Shown here piece by piece: positions 52,304 to 64,000 of a stretch of 64,000 nt of DNA. The DNA lies in the NCBI GenBank assembly GCA_039566865.1, contig CM076959.1:14615501-14679500 (forward strand), given 5' to 3'. The DNA is from Aurelia coerulea (lineage: Eukaryota; Cnidaria; Scyphozoa; Semaeostomeae; Ulmaridae). How positions within the stretch are numbered: the first letter of the stretch is position 1; every line of letters begins with the position of its first letter. The notes below the pieces were generated by a model. It was not told where the DNA came from, searched no databases, and saw only the letters and a list, made by a program, of their open reading frames with translations. The translations under genes and the position numbers were made by a program.

Positions 52304-55300
52304 GCTGGTTACTTTACGACGATAGACAGTGGGAAATTTAATCACATGTACCAAGAGTTAATAACTTGAGTTTCTGGCCTGACGACCCGAAAAACCCACA
52401 ATGGATTATGGTTAGCGACCTCTCTAGCAACTCGTAATCATGCACTTAAATTAGATCTCTCAAAGCTACTTTTCTTTCTTGGGTAACTGGTCAGGAAACC
52501 GCTTGTGTCAGATGGTATTAAATGTCACTAAGATTTATCGCTTCTTTGATTCAGAATAGGCTAAACATGGCCTGCAGACTTTATTTTGTTCAGGAGCCTG
52601 TCAGTTGTTAAAAACATCGCGAAGAGATTTGATAGTTCTTGATTTGATAGCCATAGCATGTATAAAGTGTTACCTGCAACTTGAGATAAAATGCGCCAAT
52701 TGCGTCTATTTTATCTTAATGCACTCTGTGATTACAAGAAAGTTTTGTTTATACTCTTGGAAGCTTAGGCTATTATTGCAGACGCATAACAAAAAACACA
52801 CCCCTCCTCCGTATTTCCCAAGAACTACTTGTAATGCGTGGAAATGGATTTAAAAAGGAATGGAACAAAGACTGATCCTTGTAGGCTGGCTGATCCTTGT
52901 ACTTGTAATATTGACTACTCAAATGAGTTGCGCATAAGATAACTGTGAAGTCATATTGTAGAAACATGACAAACTGTTGTTCCTTAGCAATATGTACTAA
53001 TTCTTCCTAGTGGGAGTCCATTTGCTAGGGGTAACTGTGATTTAGTGAGGCGGGCTGGCAAACCGATGCCTAATGCACAAGCTTCAATTCATTGTGGCGC
53101 AACATGGCAATCTCTAAAATTTGAATCCAGTATCGAGAGCTTATCGTGGTGGATCTTTGTTCATTAGAGGGGATTTTGTGTGATCATTAAACGACACGTT
53201 ATCGCCCTTTTAGAAGATACCTGAAACGAGCTTGCTAAACCAACGCGTGGTTTGGAATTAGTGAAAACCGTTAACCTTCCGTTAACAGTATTAGGTTTCC
53301 CTAAAGGGATCATCCTAGAATTTCGCTCTTCCCACTCTTTGGTTTAGAGTTAGTCAGCACAATAAGAGCCTGTTCTTCTCATCGTGGGAATAATTTGGAG
53401 TCTTCTACCCAACCTAGATTAGAACCTTCCTGGTAAAGGGGTGTTGATGCCCCCGCTAGCATCCTTCCTTCCCACTTTTCTTCAAGGCCAAACTTCATGA
53501 AAGAGTCATTCACAAGGGTATATGATTGTCATCCTTCGGTCATCCTTCGCATTTTTTGCTTCCGAGTGATTCTAAATGTAGATTATGACAATTTCCTTGC
53601 ATATTGGATTGGAGTGATAGCATGCAGATATTATCCTGTTCCTGACCAGAATAGAGTTTTCTTCTCCCACTTCTTTCAGCCATTGCTATGTCTCTTCATC
53701 GAATGGTTTCTTCATTTAATTTTTCATGTCTCAAGTATAACTGTCAGTTGTAAGTACGGCATCGCTTCTGCACCGGATATTTTTGTTACAATTAAGAGTC
53801 TGTTACATTAGGATTAAGGTTCTAAGATTCTGGGAAATGAATGTTTGGCCTAGGAACAGCGTTGGTGTCTCGCCCAGCTTTTAGTAATAAGTATAGAGTG
53901 CTTGTTGACGATTTCTGCATGAGTGCATGTATGCAATAGCCTGCTTCTAGCACATAACAAGATTGACTGAATTTAAGCAGGATTTGCTCAAAGCCTAGAA
54001 AGACTCATTGTTCTCATTGAACTGAAAACATTCGAGAGGCTCTGCTGCAAAAGGCCAACCAGCAGTACTACGGAATATTTAAGAATTGCAGAGGGCAGTG
54101 ATGAAGCTGGGAAACGACGATGCGTCCAAAGTTACGTCATTATATTCATTGTGTAGCCTGCGTGAGAAGGCTAAGAAGCTGCAATGTAATCTCCTCCCAG
54201 GTGATTAGCTCTGGATTTCAGCTTGCCTGCATCGGATTATTACCTAGCACGGTTTAAACCGTTGTTGTATGAGGTCACTTTTAATGCTCTTACATCATTT
54301 AATGCTCAAAATAGCAAGAGGAATTGTTGTTTACTCATAACCGGTAAATATCATAGAATACTGCAAACAGTTACAAGCTTCGTTCTTTCCTGACAATGTA
54401 AGGCTACGGTTTTGAGAAGAGCGAGAGCAAGTGCCTCACACTGATCTCCAGCAATCTTGATCGATGACATATCTCTTTCTCTTAAACTTAGCTCTGCAAG
54501 ATATTTTTGCTCGTGGCTATATTTAAACTTCCCATGCCGTGATGCACTATGGTAGCCTACAGTTTCCACTCTTAAGACTGTTTTTTAGCGTAACAACACG
54601 TCAAAGAATAACATTGTATTTCAGAAAGAGCGGTTTTGAATTGAACCTTGTTGGCTGTTGCGCTGGGTGTGGGAGGCCTAATCCGGTGCTGGTGATCGCA
54701 AACGAACACTGTGTAGGCAGCGGATTGACGCATGATAGACGAGTATGCATCATATTTGTGTATTGCGATGTCACCTTAACTGTCAACGTCATTTCGGTGC
54801 TATGCTCATTCATTGTTTGGTTGTCACTCTGCAAAAATAAGCCTCATGTAAATGACACAGAATCCACAAGAACGAATCTCCATACCTGCAAGTTCCAAGC
54901 CCCGTCCACAACATCGCCACATGCAAAACATCAGCAAATTTGTTTTACAGCATCGGCTTAAAATCTTTCGACATGCTAGGGTATATGGCTATTACATCTT
55001 TCTTTGCTTTGAATTTCTCGAAGGATCTTTAGGCACGTTACTGTTGTTATTCTACCTTTGAATTCCTCATATCTTGATTATTTTCAAACCTACAACGTTT
55101 TTCATATTCTGACTTGTTTGAGAGTTGACGTCACCAACAAATTTCTAAATGGTGAACCAACTTATAACCCTTCATAAACGATGGCTTTCTTGAAAATTGT
55201 ACCATTTTTCTGTTGTTATTAGTCAACGGCAGCATTTAATGACAGTAAAGTACGTAAAGTCCCCCCCCCCCGCCTTTTGCTCTACTTGGAACAAGCGTCC

Positions 55301-55955
55301 TAATAACAAGAACGGAATTGAACCCTTGAATCATGCTAGTCGGAATGAAACAGCCTTCACAGATTATTTTTTAGAGAAATGCACCTGAAAGAAAATGGAA
55401 GATGAAGTTTAAACATACAGTTGACTCACGTGAGAGAATATTCTTCGGAATCTTTAGTCCACCAGTAGGTGTTAAGAACTTGCATCCGTAATTTACATTG
55501 CGAAATCCTTGCCTTAAGATGACCGTTTTCCGAATCAACATTTCTTTCCTTTTTGTAACCGGTATGTTGTTCAAACCCTTGCATTACCGGTATTAATTAC
55601 CGGGGATGACTGTGGGAAATTTAGAATGAGTATTGTATTTGGATGCTACATGCTCATACTCTGTCTTATTTAGGATTATGACATCGTGTCCCAAAATTCG
55701 GAACAAGAGCTCACTATGACCATATTCCAGTTGTCTTTAGGATTTTCATCTCCTGTTTTGGTATCCTTTCCTCTGCCCTCCCTCTGGTACCCAGGGTACT
55801 ACTTTGTGTACATTTCCATTCATGTTTACATCGCTTGGAAATGCATGACACCTGCCATCACATCGATATTTTTGCTTGGTAGTATAATAGCCCCTCATTG
55901 GGACCAATCAGAAAGATTTTGAACGAAATTGAGCAGAGATTTTGATTGAGATTCA
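52304..55955. other. no gene that can be supported
   Basis: Two facing open frames at 54351-54569 (minus, 72 codons, with YSHEQKYLAELSLRERDMSS) and 54539-54961 (plus, 140 codons) have no domain, signal or splice evidence. At about 55070-55200 a diverged piece of the palindromic GGTGTAAAATT MITE is present (GTTGACGTCACCAACAAATTT). A poly-C run is at 55261. Confidence 0.4.
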
Positions 55956-55963
55956 ATGGTTTT

Positions 55964-56138
55964 GTTGGGGAGACGAGATACGCTTCGCCCGAGGAAACGC
56001 ATGCTTCCCCCGTGCAGTAGGTTAAAGCTCATGCGCATTAGCGTTTTGGGGTTGAAGCTCTAACGAGCGCATGCACTTTAACCCACTGCACGAGGGGCAC
56101 ATATATTTACTCGGACAAAGCGATCTCGTCTCCCCAAC
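55964..56138. mobile_element. 175-bp hAT-type MITE
   Basis: Ends GTTGGGGAGACGAGAT and ATCTCGTCTCCCCAAC. Flanks ATGGTTTT (55956-55963) and AAGGTTTT (56139-56146) match in 7 of 8. The inner arm CAGTAGGTTAAAGCTCATGC is mirrored. A truncated relative is at 2251. Confidence 0.8.
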
Positions 56139-56146
56139 AAGGTTTT

Positions 56147-57089
56147 ATTTTCACGGTAAATGATTATTTTCAACGCAGTCCTAACCATTCAAATATTCGC
56201 TAGTAATTTGCAGTCAAACAGTGGAGGCTTTGTTGATCCATTTGTTCCAATTTGTCCATGTTTTACACGGAAATCAGCAACAATATTTCTTTTCTTACGT
56301 TTTTTCGTTTTTCTGAGGGGACCATTATGGAATTAAGGTCATCTTGACCTTTTAATGCTATCCTTGCCACTGTAATTAGTGTTTTTCCTTTACGTTTTTA
56401 ACCTTATATATTATATTGTATCTATTTTTATATTTTAAACTTGTAAATATTTTTAAGTAACGTTGCAAATGATACATACATACGTACATTTGTGACGGTA
56501 AGGGTATTGCCTAAATTTTTGAGAAATATTTAGAAATAATTTTGAAACGACTTTGACATTTCATTCGAAATCTGTTGGCTGGAACCGTTCCAGGTTGTCA
56601 AACTTATCATTGCTAACTGTTATAGGCACCTGTTTCACGTAAACCCATCGACGTTTGGTTTTCAAATCTGAGGAGCTCAAGAAGTTTTATGACTGAAAAG
56701 TGTACGAGATGGTGATTATATGAAATATGAGACAACCGCATTATCGTATTCCAACACGTTTTATGCACATTGAAGAAAGAAATCCTCTTACGTGGTGAAA
56801 ATGGTACTGACATCACTTTTTAATCATTTATCAAAAGAACGACTTAGCAGAGTGGTTTTTGGTATCGTCAACACTGAAAGTTTAAGCATCGAATTGCGTA
56901 AGTGAAGTATCTGCTACAACCATGACATCAAATGTACTCCGCAATAAACTAACCTATTCTCTCCGAAGGACCTCTGGGTTGTTCATGTTGCTCGTCAAAC
57001 CTTAAAGCGCCAATAACAATATGGCGAATTGTGTGCTCTCGGGCTGTCCCTCTCTTACTGTCCCTCTCTTACGACTATTATTGGAACAA
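56147..57089. other. no gene seen
   Basis: AT-rich intergenic sequence, nothing supported. Confidence 0.4.
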
Positions 57090-57180
57090 TTTAAATTAAA
57101 TTGTAAGTGACATACATAGTGGGAACTCGCTGACTATAAGTCCTTTCCCACTATGGATGGCACGTAGTTAATTAGCCTTG
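57090..57180 (+). mobile_element. retroelement tail fragment
   Basis: AAATTGTAAGTGACATACAT then AGTGGGAACTCGCTGACTAT and CCTTTCCCACTATGG match the tail near 27795-27860. Confidence 0.5.
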
Positions 57181-57195
57181 TTGTTTTTGTACATA

Positions 57196-57467
57196 CAATG
57201 CCTGCCAAAAGTCTTGGAACACCTTTGCTATTTTTGCATTTTTTTGCGATTTCCCCCTCTCCCCCTCCCCCTCAGAACAATGTTGTTCTGTGATGACAAA
57301 ATGGGGATGGCAGGACGATTCGCGGCTCTGATGGAATGCTAGGACAATAACCTTGCAAATCAACATTGTTTTGGGGGTGAGGGGGTGTTTAAGCCTAATC
57401 GCTATGGTTAGAACTGCGGATTGTCAAGAAATGGCCTAAGTGTTCCAAGGACTTTTGGCAGGCATTG
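57196..57467. mobile_element. 272-bp Tc1/mariner-type MITE
   Basis: Ends CAATGCCTGCCAAAAGTCTT and AGGACTTTTGGCAGGCATTG, TA on each side (57194-57195, 57468-57469). The terminal AATGCCTGCCAAAAGTCTTGGAA wording is a common mariner-type end. Confidence 0.9.
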
Positions 57468-57469
57468 TA

Positions 57470-58120
57470 GTTGTTTTTTTAAATGAATAAAGAAAAAACC
57501 GATTCTTACTGACTGGTCCAGAATATAAATTCGCTGAAAATATCCTTTTCTTTGTGTCACAAGCATCTTTTTAGGGGATTCAAAGTTTTAATATGGGTAT
57601 CTGTTGTAAATGTTGTCATAATATCGTCTAAGGAAGCTAAAATTATACTTTAGAAGTGAGAGAGACCTCACTCTAAGTACACACCAGTGGTCATTTTATT
57701 TCCCCTTAAGGCTGCATTCTAAGATCAATAGTATACGATAGAGAGATCAGTACCCACTGCTCTTAAGATGTTATGAAATTGACTTTATTAAAGACGCATG
57801 ACATAGCGCAGCACGTTGTTCGAGAAGTAAATTAGATAACTTTTGAATAATCAAGTAAATTTACGTTCTAACAAGACTCTCTTGTTAAATCTTTCATGGA
57901 AGTTAATTAGAATACGTGGGTGCTAAAGGAAGTTAACCTACTTCTTGACCTAGATGAAAGGAGGAAATTTGCATAGTCCGCCTTATGATCAAGTAAAAAA
58001 AAACAGCTCGTGTCAAGTCACGTTGCATTCTGTACGTGGAAATGAATTTTAAACTGGCCTGAATGAAGTCTTTTTGTTCCACAGATCAGTCAATAATTGT
58101 CATTAAACAACATTCAGTCC
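57470..58120. other. no gene seen
   Basis: AT-rich; nothing supported. Confidence 0.4.
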
Positions 58121-58128
58121 AGAGTTTC

Positions 58129-58380
58129 CAGGGATGGCGCGAGCGGGGTGGCTAGGGGGGGCAGGAGCCCCCCCAAAATTTCATTCAGCTCCCCCATCGG
58201 CACTTAAATTTTCGACAATTTCTAGGCACTGTCGGCATTTTCATAACCTGCACCTCCAGCTTTCTTTGCTGGGTTGTCATCTCAGTGAACTAGAATTGAA
58301 CTCGTTCATAAAAAATTTCTCACTGTCGGCACTCTGACAGTATTTGCCCCCCTAGCATTTCTTCCCTGGCGCCATCTCTG
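58129..58380. mobile_element. 252-bp hAT-type MITE
   Basis: Ends CAGGGATGGCGC and GCGCCATCTCTG, perfect 8-bp duplication AGAGTTTC (58121-58128, 58381-58388). An inner CTGTCGGCA motif occurs twice. Confidence 0.9.
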
Positions 58381-58722
58381 AGAGTTTCATAAATAATGTT
58401 TAAACAGGGCAGGCCTTTCACTACTGCGTCAGCTTACATATGAATATAGTGACATGACCTCGTAACAATAAACTCTACATAGAAATGGGAAAGAGGTAGA
58501 TCTGCTTGATCAAGAGGCCAGTTGATTGACTGCAGAAATGTTTGCGATCTAGCGACAAGATTTACTGCTGGCAATTCCCACTGCTAAATGACTAGAGGAG
58601 CTGTAAGACGGATAATTCATACTTCACATTCTAAAACTCCCTTCGTCGATAGATCAATTGCCTGGCTGTAGAAATGATTGTTCAGCGTACATAGCAGAAG
58701 AAAACACAGCAGAAGAAATGAG

Positions 58723-58893
58723 CTGAGATTTAGGAACGGGGGGGGGGGGGGCATTGGGGCACCCCCTCCAAGATTTTGTAATAAACAAAGTAGTGCCCGT
58801 TTTATTTTCAGGAAGTGCCCCTTTTGCTTAGTGAACAAGTGCCCTTGAAGTGTCGTGCCCCCCCCCAAGTTTGAGATGCTTCCTACGTCCCTG
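58723..58893. mobile_element. 171-bp hAT-type MITE related to 52140-52294
   Basis: Right end GCTTCCTACGTCCCTG and a diverged left end with TTAGGAACGGGGG. Flanks GAAATGAG (58715-58722) and GAAATGGG (58894-58901) match in 7 of 8. The minus-strand frame 58617-59135 (172 codons) runs across the whole element, including its poly-Pro-coding C run, and is therefore unlikely to be a gene. Confidence 0.65.
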
Positions 58894-58901
58894 GAAATGG
58901 G

Positions 58902-59423
58902 AGATAGTGACATATGTTTTTGTTCATTCCTTCCTTTTTCAATTAGATCTAAATCTACATACGTCCAACTGTCAAATGCTGGTAACTGCGCATTACAAAA
59001 CGTTCTTAAAACCAGAAATGAATTGCCTTTCGCTCCATGCATCATTTGCGCTCGACTGTATTTCCTTACTGCGTTGTTCGTCATCGCGCCAGAAGGTTTT
59101 CGCTGTGACATCTCAAGCTTGTCGAGTTTTTTCAACTGTTTCTTTTCATTCCAAACAGAGGTGGACTAAATTAAATCTACTCTATCGACGTTTCATGCTG
59201 CTTTAACTGCGATGTCCCTTCGGAACTGTTAGCTTTCAGAGAGAGCAAAGTTCAGGGTTCAATTATGACTGTGAAACTGGCAAGGTTCTTGGCAATGAGA
59301 TGAGCAAAATAGCCTGTTTTTGAGTCGGTTCCAAATGAGGTGTGGCTTAACAGAAGCCAAAACAATTTAGCAGCACCCTATCATCTCCATGAACACTCCT
59401 TTCGTTTCGTTCTGTTGCAAACA

Positions 59424-59427
<4 letters not shown>
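58902..59427. other. no gene supported
   Basis: Overlapping frames at 58850-59206 on the plus strand have no domain. Confidence 0.35.

Positions 59428-59474
<47 letters not shown>
59428..59474. repeat. (GTT)n microsatellite
   Basis: About fifteen perfect GTT units; a shorter GTT cluster follows at 59543-59572. Confidence 0.95.
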
Positions 59475-59764
59475 CTGGCCGAAGAGCATTTTACCTAGAC
59501 TGATTACATAGTTGTAGTTGTCGCCTCAAAAATTTAAAAAAATGTTGTTGTTGTTATTATTGTCGTTGTTGCGATAACTGGGACTGCAGCAACCATCTCT
59601 TGTAGCAATATTTCCAATCAAGAGTTTTGCATCTCTTTCGCTTCATATTGCGTATGTTAATTTCTACTTTTTTTCACATGGTTTTATTCCCTCAGGCAAT
59701 TCGTTGTATTTTGCTCTTGTTATCAGTAGACATGATATCATTAAGTGTAGTCCGATGTGTAGTC

Positions 59765-59790
59765 GGATATCACGTAGTAACGTGATATCC
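59765..59790. repeat. perfect 11-bp hairpin with 4-nt loop
   Basis: GGATATCACGT, loop AGTA, ACGTGATATCC. No T run follows, so it is not a Pol III or bacterial-style terminator; probably a snap-back repeat remnant. Confidence 0.6.
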
Positions 59791-62646
59791 AAGCGACCTT
59801 TTTCCTCGTAGATCTCGAAGTGTTCTTGATAAAAGTTGAGATTCGAATATAGATGAAAGTAAAACTGCATTTGATACTGGCCCTAGCCTTCCTAGATGCT
59901 TATGCGGCAGGCAAAATGTAAACTTAAAATCAACATTAAATGTTCTGACTTCTGTCCGTCTTATATTGCAAATGTCGAGATGTTTGGACTGTTCTTTCTC
60001 CGCTTCTAGAGTATGCTGGTTAGATAAGGTACATTGGTTTGATTAACAGTGAATTGTGGCGAGGTATAGGCTGACCTTACAAACTGAATACAGAATTTTC
60101 ATGTGAATCTCAAAGTACATGTTCAATGCCTGGTTCAGTAGCGTCATGTCATGGCAACAATTGAATTACGTATTATGAATTTTTCTTGAAAGATGGCGGG
60201 ACAATTTGTTTCCGGTCAAAAGAAGTTAGGCCACGTTGATATGAATTCGTTTCCTTCAAAACATTCTAAAATCCAAAACATTCTTTGCTATTTTCTATGA
60301 TTTTCTGAAAGTTAAGGAATGCAAAAACACACCAAAGAAACCAGACCACACCGAAAAAGATCCGTAGAACCCAGAATATTCTATGTAATTTCAATGACAT
60401 TTCGAAACTACATCTTTGCGAAAAACATACCAGCAGGTACAGGAAAGGAAACGTTTTTATGCATTGTTTGAATTAGCAATTCAATGCATCCTTCTCTAGC
60501 CTTACTTTCCCGACGTTTTCTTCGATCGTGGGAAGTATAGCACTCTTTGTTTTGACGAAGAAAAACAGCTAGGGTAGTCATGTGTTTTTACGGAAAGGAT
60601 CAAGGCTTCAGTTCATGGAAACAAACTGAACGATTCACAATTCACATCAGTTCAAGGAAATAGTCCAAATCTATATTCTGCCTCAACAAGAATTTTGGAA
60701 AACAATTATATGTCTAGGGATCAAGGCTTCTATTGACAAGAACTTTAACTTTCTGCTGACCTTAATGCCTGTGCTGACAGAAACAAGACTTTCTTCCTCT
60801 TTAATACTTTGCTTCCTTCATCTACGTAGCAGGAATGTTTACTTCCTCGGCACCCATTTTCTCGTAAATTTCAAAGTAGAGCTATTTTTGGTACGAAAAT
60901 TGAGAACATTTTTTCTTCCGTGTTATATTTGAGCTCGTGAGTTTGTGGTACAACGTCAGTGAAGCCACACAGTTCTTTCGTTAATTTCCTTCCTTTTCAG
61001 ATCAACATTAGACATTCGAACGTTGTTGGTCGAAACTATTGATGAATGAATAATAAGCAAACATCTTTAGCTATTTTGCGGAAGGCTCTGAAACGAGTGA
61101 CATTTTTTGCACTCTTATAAGAATTCGTTTGTAAGAAACTGGAACAGAATCTTCCAGAAAATTTAGACACTGCACTAGAAGAGATCATAGGTCAATTAAA
61201 AGTTAGAAACTTTTTCAAATGTGGTTATGAGTTACAAAGCGTTTTCTGACAGAAAGTGTATTACTATACCAAATAAAACTACAAGTATTATTTTGTTTAT
61301 GATTGGTTCTTGTAATCCTCGGTTCAAGAAAGCGGTCGTCCACGAATTATGATAAATTTTGAAATAACGTTTATGGAAAATCAAGAAAATCTACACGAAT
61401 TGTCTACTATGATTGGACCCAACGTTAAGAAATTCTACCACAGAGCCAAGTTTCTTGTATAAGGAAATGAGTTGTACTCGTTTAAGAAATCATACCAACT
61501 TTTCAATTTAAGCTACAATCTTGGCCAAAATACTTGGGACAAATCATAAAATTGCACTACTACGGTCTTTGATTACGTGCCCCCCGCTCCCCCCGTTTCA
61601 AAGTTGCTTGAATCAAACGCCATTCGACCTTTTCAACATTGAAATAGGGGGGAGGGGGGATTTGGAGACTCTAAACGTATGTTTTCTCCTCGATATTTTA
61701 GGAAACATCATGAAGACACTGAAATTTGCCTGTGTCCCAGCTTCTTTTGGCCAGGATTGTAGCATTGGTCGCTTTAGTCTTTCAAATTGGGAAATATATC
61801 ATTGGGAAATTATCGTAATTGCCAGGGATAGGTTCCAACGACAGTAGCTTGTGCTAATTTCGGTAAAAGTCAGAAACGATTATTGCAAAACATTTTAATT
61901 CTCCCTGTCCGAAAAAGTACAAGCTGTTCCTGAGAATTAATTTCGAAGTTAAAGAATTTTATTCACCATTACGTAATTAGCCTTGCTTATGTGTCCGGAA
62001 AACTGACACATCTCACAAGACTGTTCCAGAACCCGAACATGTGATCGATACAACCATAACCTCTATTGGTAGAGCAAAGTTTAATAATACCTTGTTTACT
62101 CGTAAGGATATTAAAACGTATGACCGTGATTTTATGTGATTGAAAGTAAATGCGATTTTGTAGTTTATCGTTCATTTTCTTTCATTTTCAATCTCACCAC
62201 AGAACTCTTAAGATCAATCCGGTCTTTGTTTTACAAAGAAGCCTTGTCCACTGTCCCATTGAGTCTCATTTTATTTACTAAAATAACTGTTTTTATTATT
62301 TCATTTGACCAACATGTTCACAAATGTCCCTTGTCACGAAGGGACTTAATTAAAGCACGAAAAGCAATCTATGCGCTGTCCTGTTTTCATCATATGAGTT
62401 CCTAATACAAGATTTAAGGGTTATAATAAGGGTGATTAAGATAAAGTCGCAAAGAGTCACACAAAGGCAACCTTTTCGATTTGTTTTCAGCACAGCACAA
62501 TTGTCACGGGACTCATAGGTCGGACAGTTTTCCTTCCAGGCCACTGCTACTGCGATGGAAAACTACGAGGCGATGGCTTTTCGCTTTTATTAAAGTTTGA
62601 TGCAGCCCTACTTCATTGTTTATCAGTTTACGACAATTTTCGGTGA
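59791..62646. other. long stretch without a recognisable gene
   Basis: AT-rich. The 108-codon frame at 61521-61847 passes through a CCCCCGCTCCCCCC / GGGGGGAGGGGGG inverted pair (about 61579 and 61648) and looks like a degraded MITE rather than a gene. Confidence 0.4.
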
Positions 62647-62812
62647 AATGAAGTGACGTGAAGTAACGGTTTTAGCTCCAAGCGCTGGGATCACAGAAGT
62701 AGCAAAGCACTAATCGAGTCAGCGACTCCTTGTCATGACGCTCAAGTCATGGGGCCTTACCGGGTATCGAAGCCTGTCCACCTGATCGTTCTGGCTGCAA
62801 AGTCAGAGGATT
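62647..62812 (-). mobile_element. tRNA-derived SINE, copy 3, head missing
   Basis: Same body as the copies at 30010 and 38940 (GCGCTGGGATCACAGAAGT, CTTGTCATGACGCTCAAG on the plus strand). It keeps a B box-like GGTATCGAAGCC but stops before the A box. Confidence 0.8.
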
Positions 62813-63077
62813 GGGATTTCTTCACAAGGAAAGAAATTGATTACAACCTGAGAATCAAAGATGTTCTCACACTTCCCAAGACATCGACTGCGTCGTTCGG
62901 TACAAATTCGATAGCGTTCAGAGGTAGCATACTTCAAAACGGTACACCTGATGTGATTAAGAGCAGCAATACAGTCTCTGTTTTTGGCAAAAACAGAAAA
63001 ATTTGGGCTGGGGAGGGTTTCAATTTTAAAATTTGTAAACAGCATTGCTGTAAATTAATTAATTTAGTTGGTATCTA
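62813..63077. other. no gene supported
   Basis: The 120-codon frame 62749-63111 starts inside the SINE and has no recognisable domain. Confidence 0.35.
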
Positions 63078-63677
63078 TAACAAGGACAGATTTTGTAAGA
63101 CAATAGCATGAATTGCTTTTGATTGACACCGCAATTCAAAGCGATTAACGATCGCAGACAAAGGAAATTCTCTCAACCAATAATTCAAAACAAACAAAGC
63201 CGCAAAAGTTGCCCTGAAATCCAGGTAGCTTGCTCGCTCGTTGTGCATTCCAGAAATGGTTTTTGAGAGAAAACATGAGCATAGATCGAAAGAAGAAGAA
63301 TATATCTACACATCTGCCACGGGCATTTAATCAATTTGGTACAAAAGCCGATTGGGAGGCGATTCAATTCTCTTATATTTTTTGGTGTAGTTGAAACACT
63401 TACTGTTCAGCCTCTGAACCAAAAAAATAAAATACCCGTGGTAGATGTGTAGATGTATCCTTCTTCTTTCGATATTTGCTCATGTTTGCTCTTAAAAACA
63501 ATTTCTGGAATGCACAACGAGCGTGCTAGCACCTGTGTTCCAGAGAAACTCTTGCCGCTTTGTTTGTTTTGAATTTCTGGTTGAAAGAATTTCTTTTGTC
63601 TGCGATCGCTAATCGCTTTGAATTGCGGTGTCAATCAAAACCAACTCGTGCTATTGTCTTACCAAATCTGTCCTTGT
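63078..63677. mobile_element. 600-bp foldback element, nearly complete palindrome
   Basis: Ends AACAAGGACAGATTT and AAATCTGTCCTTGTT. Arms of about 250 bp include GATTGACACCGCAATTCAAA and its inverse. Flanks GGTATCTA (63070-63077 and 63678-63685) are a perfect 8-bp duplication. The same family is at 24037-24580 in the SLC5 gene. Confidence 0.85.
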
Positions 63678-63752
63678 TGGTATCTAATATCTATTAGTTT
63701 CTGCCTTTTGGCACAAACTACGTGACGCGTATATCCAACTGTAAATAAAGTG

Positions 63753-63815
<63 letters not shown>

Positions 63816-63823
63816 GTTATTAT
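63753..63823. repeat. (ATT)n microsatellite
   Basis: More than twenty ATT units following AACTGTAAATAAAGTG, which looks like a retroelement 3' end. The poly-isoleucine frames on both strands are artefacts of it. Confidence 0.95.
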
Positions 63824-63841
63824 GTTCTTACTTTTTCCAGA

Positions 63842-63932
63842 AAATTTCCGCAAATTTCAGCGACAGTATTTAGAACCCCCTCCTTGTGCCAATGATTACT
63901 GCAATACTAATGGCTCATTTTGTTCTTTATAG
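63842..63932 (+). CDS. possible small terminal exon, Cys-containing
   Basis: After TTACTTTTTCCAG a frame of about 30 codons reads NFRKFQRQYLEPPPCANDYC then NTNGSFCSL and TAG. The C-x3-YC-x5-FC spacing faintly recalls the start of EGF-like modules. It is short, lies by a microsatellite and near the window edge, and has no partner exon. Confidence 0.2.
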
Positions 63933-64000
63933 ATTTCAAAAGAACCCCAAACAAAGAGAGCTGTGCACAGAACCAGCACACATATACGTAGAATATGGTG

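Noticed and set aside
54539..54961. 140-codon plus-strand ORF
   Set aside because: No signal peptide, domain or splice context, and it faces another chance-looking ORF.
58617..59135. 172-codon minus-strand ORF, one of the longest in the right half
   Set aside because: It runs through a complete MITE, including its poly-C tract read as a proline run, and has no homology I can recognise.
61521..61847. 108-codon plus-strand ORF
   Set aside because: Passes through an inverted G/C-run pair typical of degraded MITEs; no domain.
63659..63932. Poly-isoleucine ORFs on both strands
   Set aside because: They are translations of the ATT microsatellite.

Overview
The window looks like nuclear DNA of a marine invertebrate animal, most likely a cnidarian such as a stony coral. 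It is AT-rich. Its genes are split by GT/AG introns, it has no operons or ribosome binding sites, and it is crowded with miniature DNA transposons (MITEs), non-LTR retrotransposon (LINE) fragments and SINEs. The cnidarian assignment is inferred from the style of the repeats and the protein similarity; no species can be named from the sequence alone.

The main gene runs on the plus strand from about 2.5 to 28.1 kb. Twelve exons encode the last 505 residues of an SLC5-type sodium:solute symporter, closest in wording to the sodium-coupled monocarboxylate transporters. All twelve splice phases join in frame. About 110 N-terminal residues expected for the family were not found and probably lie upstream of the window. 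Its introns carry most of the mobile DNA: a 2.3 kb foldback element with Transib-like ends (11.1-13.4 kb), a 4.2 kb DNA transposon with a nearly intact transposase (15.6-19.8 kb, possibly Sola-like), a SINE-in-MITE tandem array (4.6-6.2 kb), reverse transcriptase scraps and many MITEs.

From 28 to 47 kb there is little gene content: one well-delimited minus-strand exon resembling a TOG domain of XMAP215/CKAP5, a few unresolved minus-strand ORFs, two 5'-truncated LINEs, two kinds of SINE and a series of MITEs with clear target-site duplications. At 47.5-48.8 kb sits a compact, complete-looking two-exon gene with TATA box, signal peptide and poly(A) signal. It encodes an unrecognised small secreted cysteine-containing protein.

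From 48.8 to 64 kb the window is mostly unannotatable AT-rich sequence with MITEs, one SINE, a 600 bp foldback element, GTT and ATT microsatellites and a weak candidate terminal exon at the right edge. The host genes show no sign of working together. The most notable signal is the foldback element whose ends carry the heptamer CACAGTG of V(D)J recombination signals and a 5-bp target duplication.
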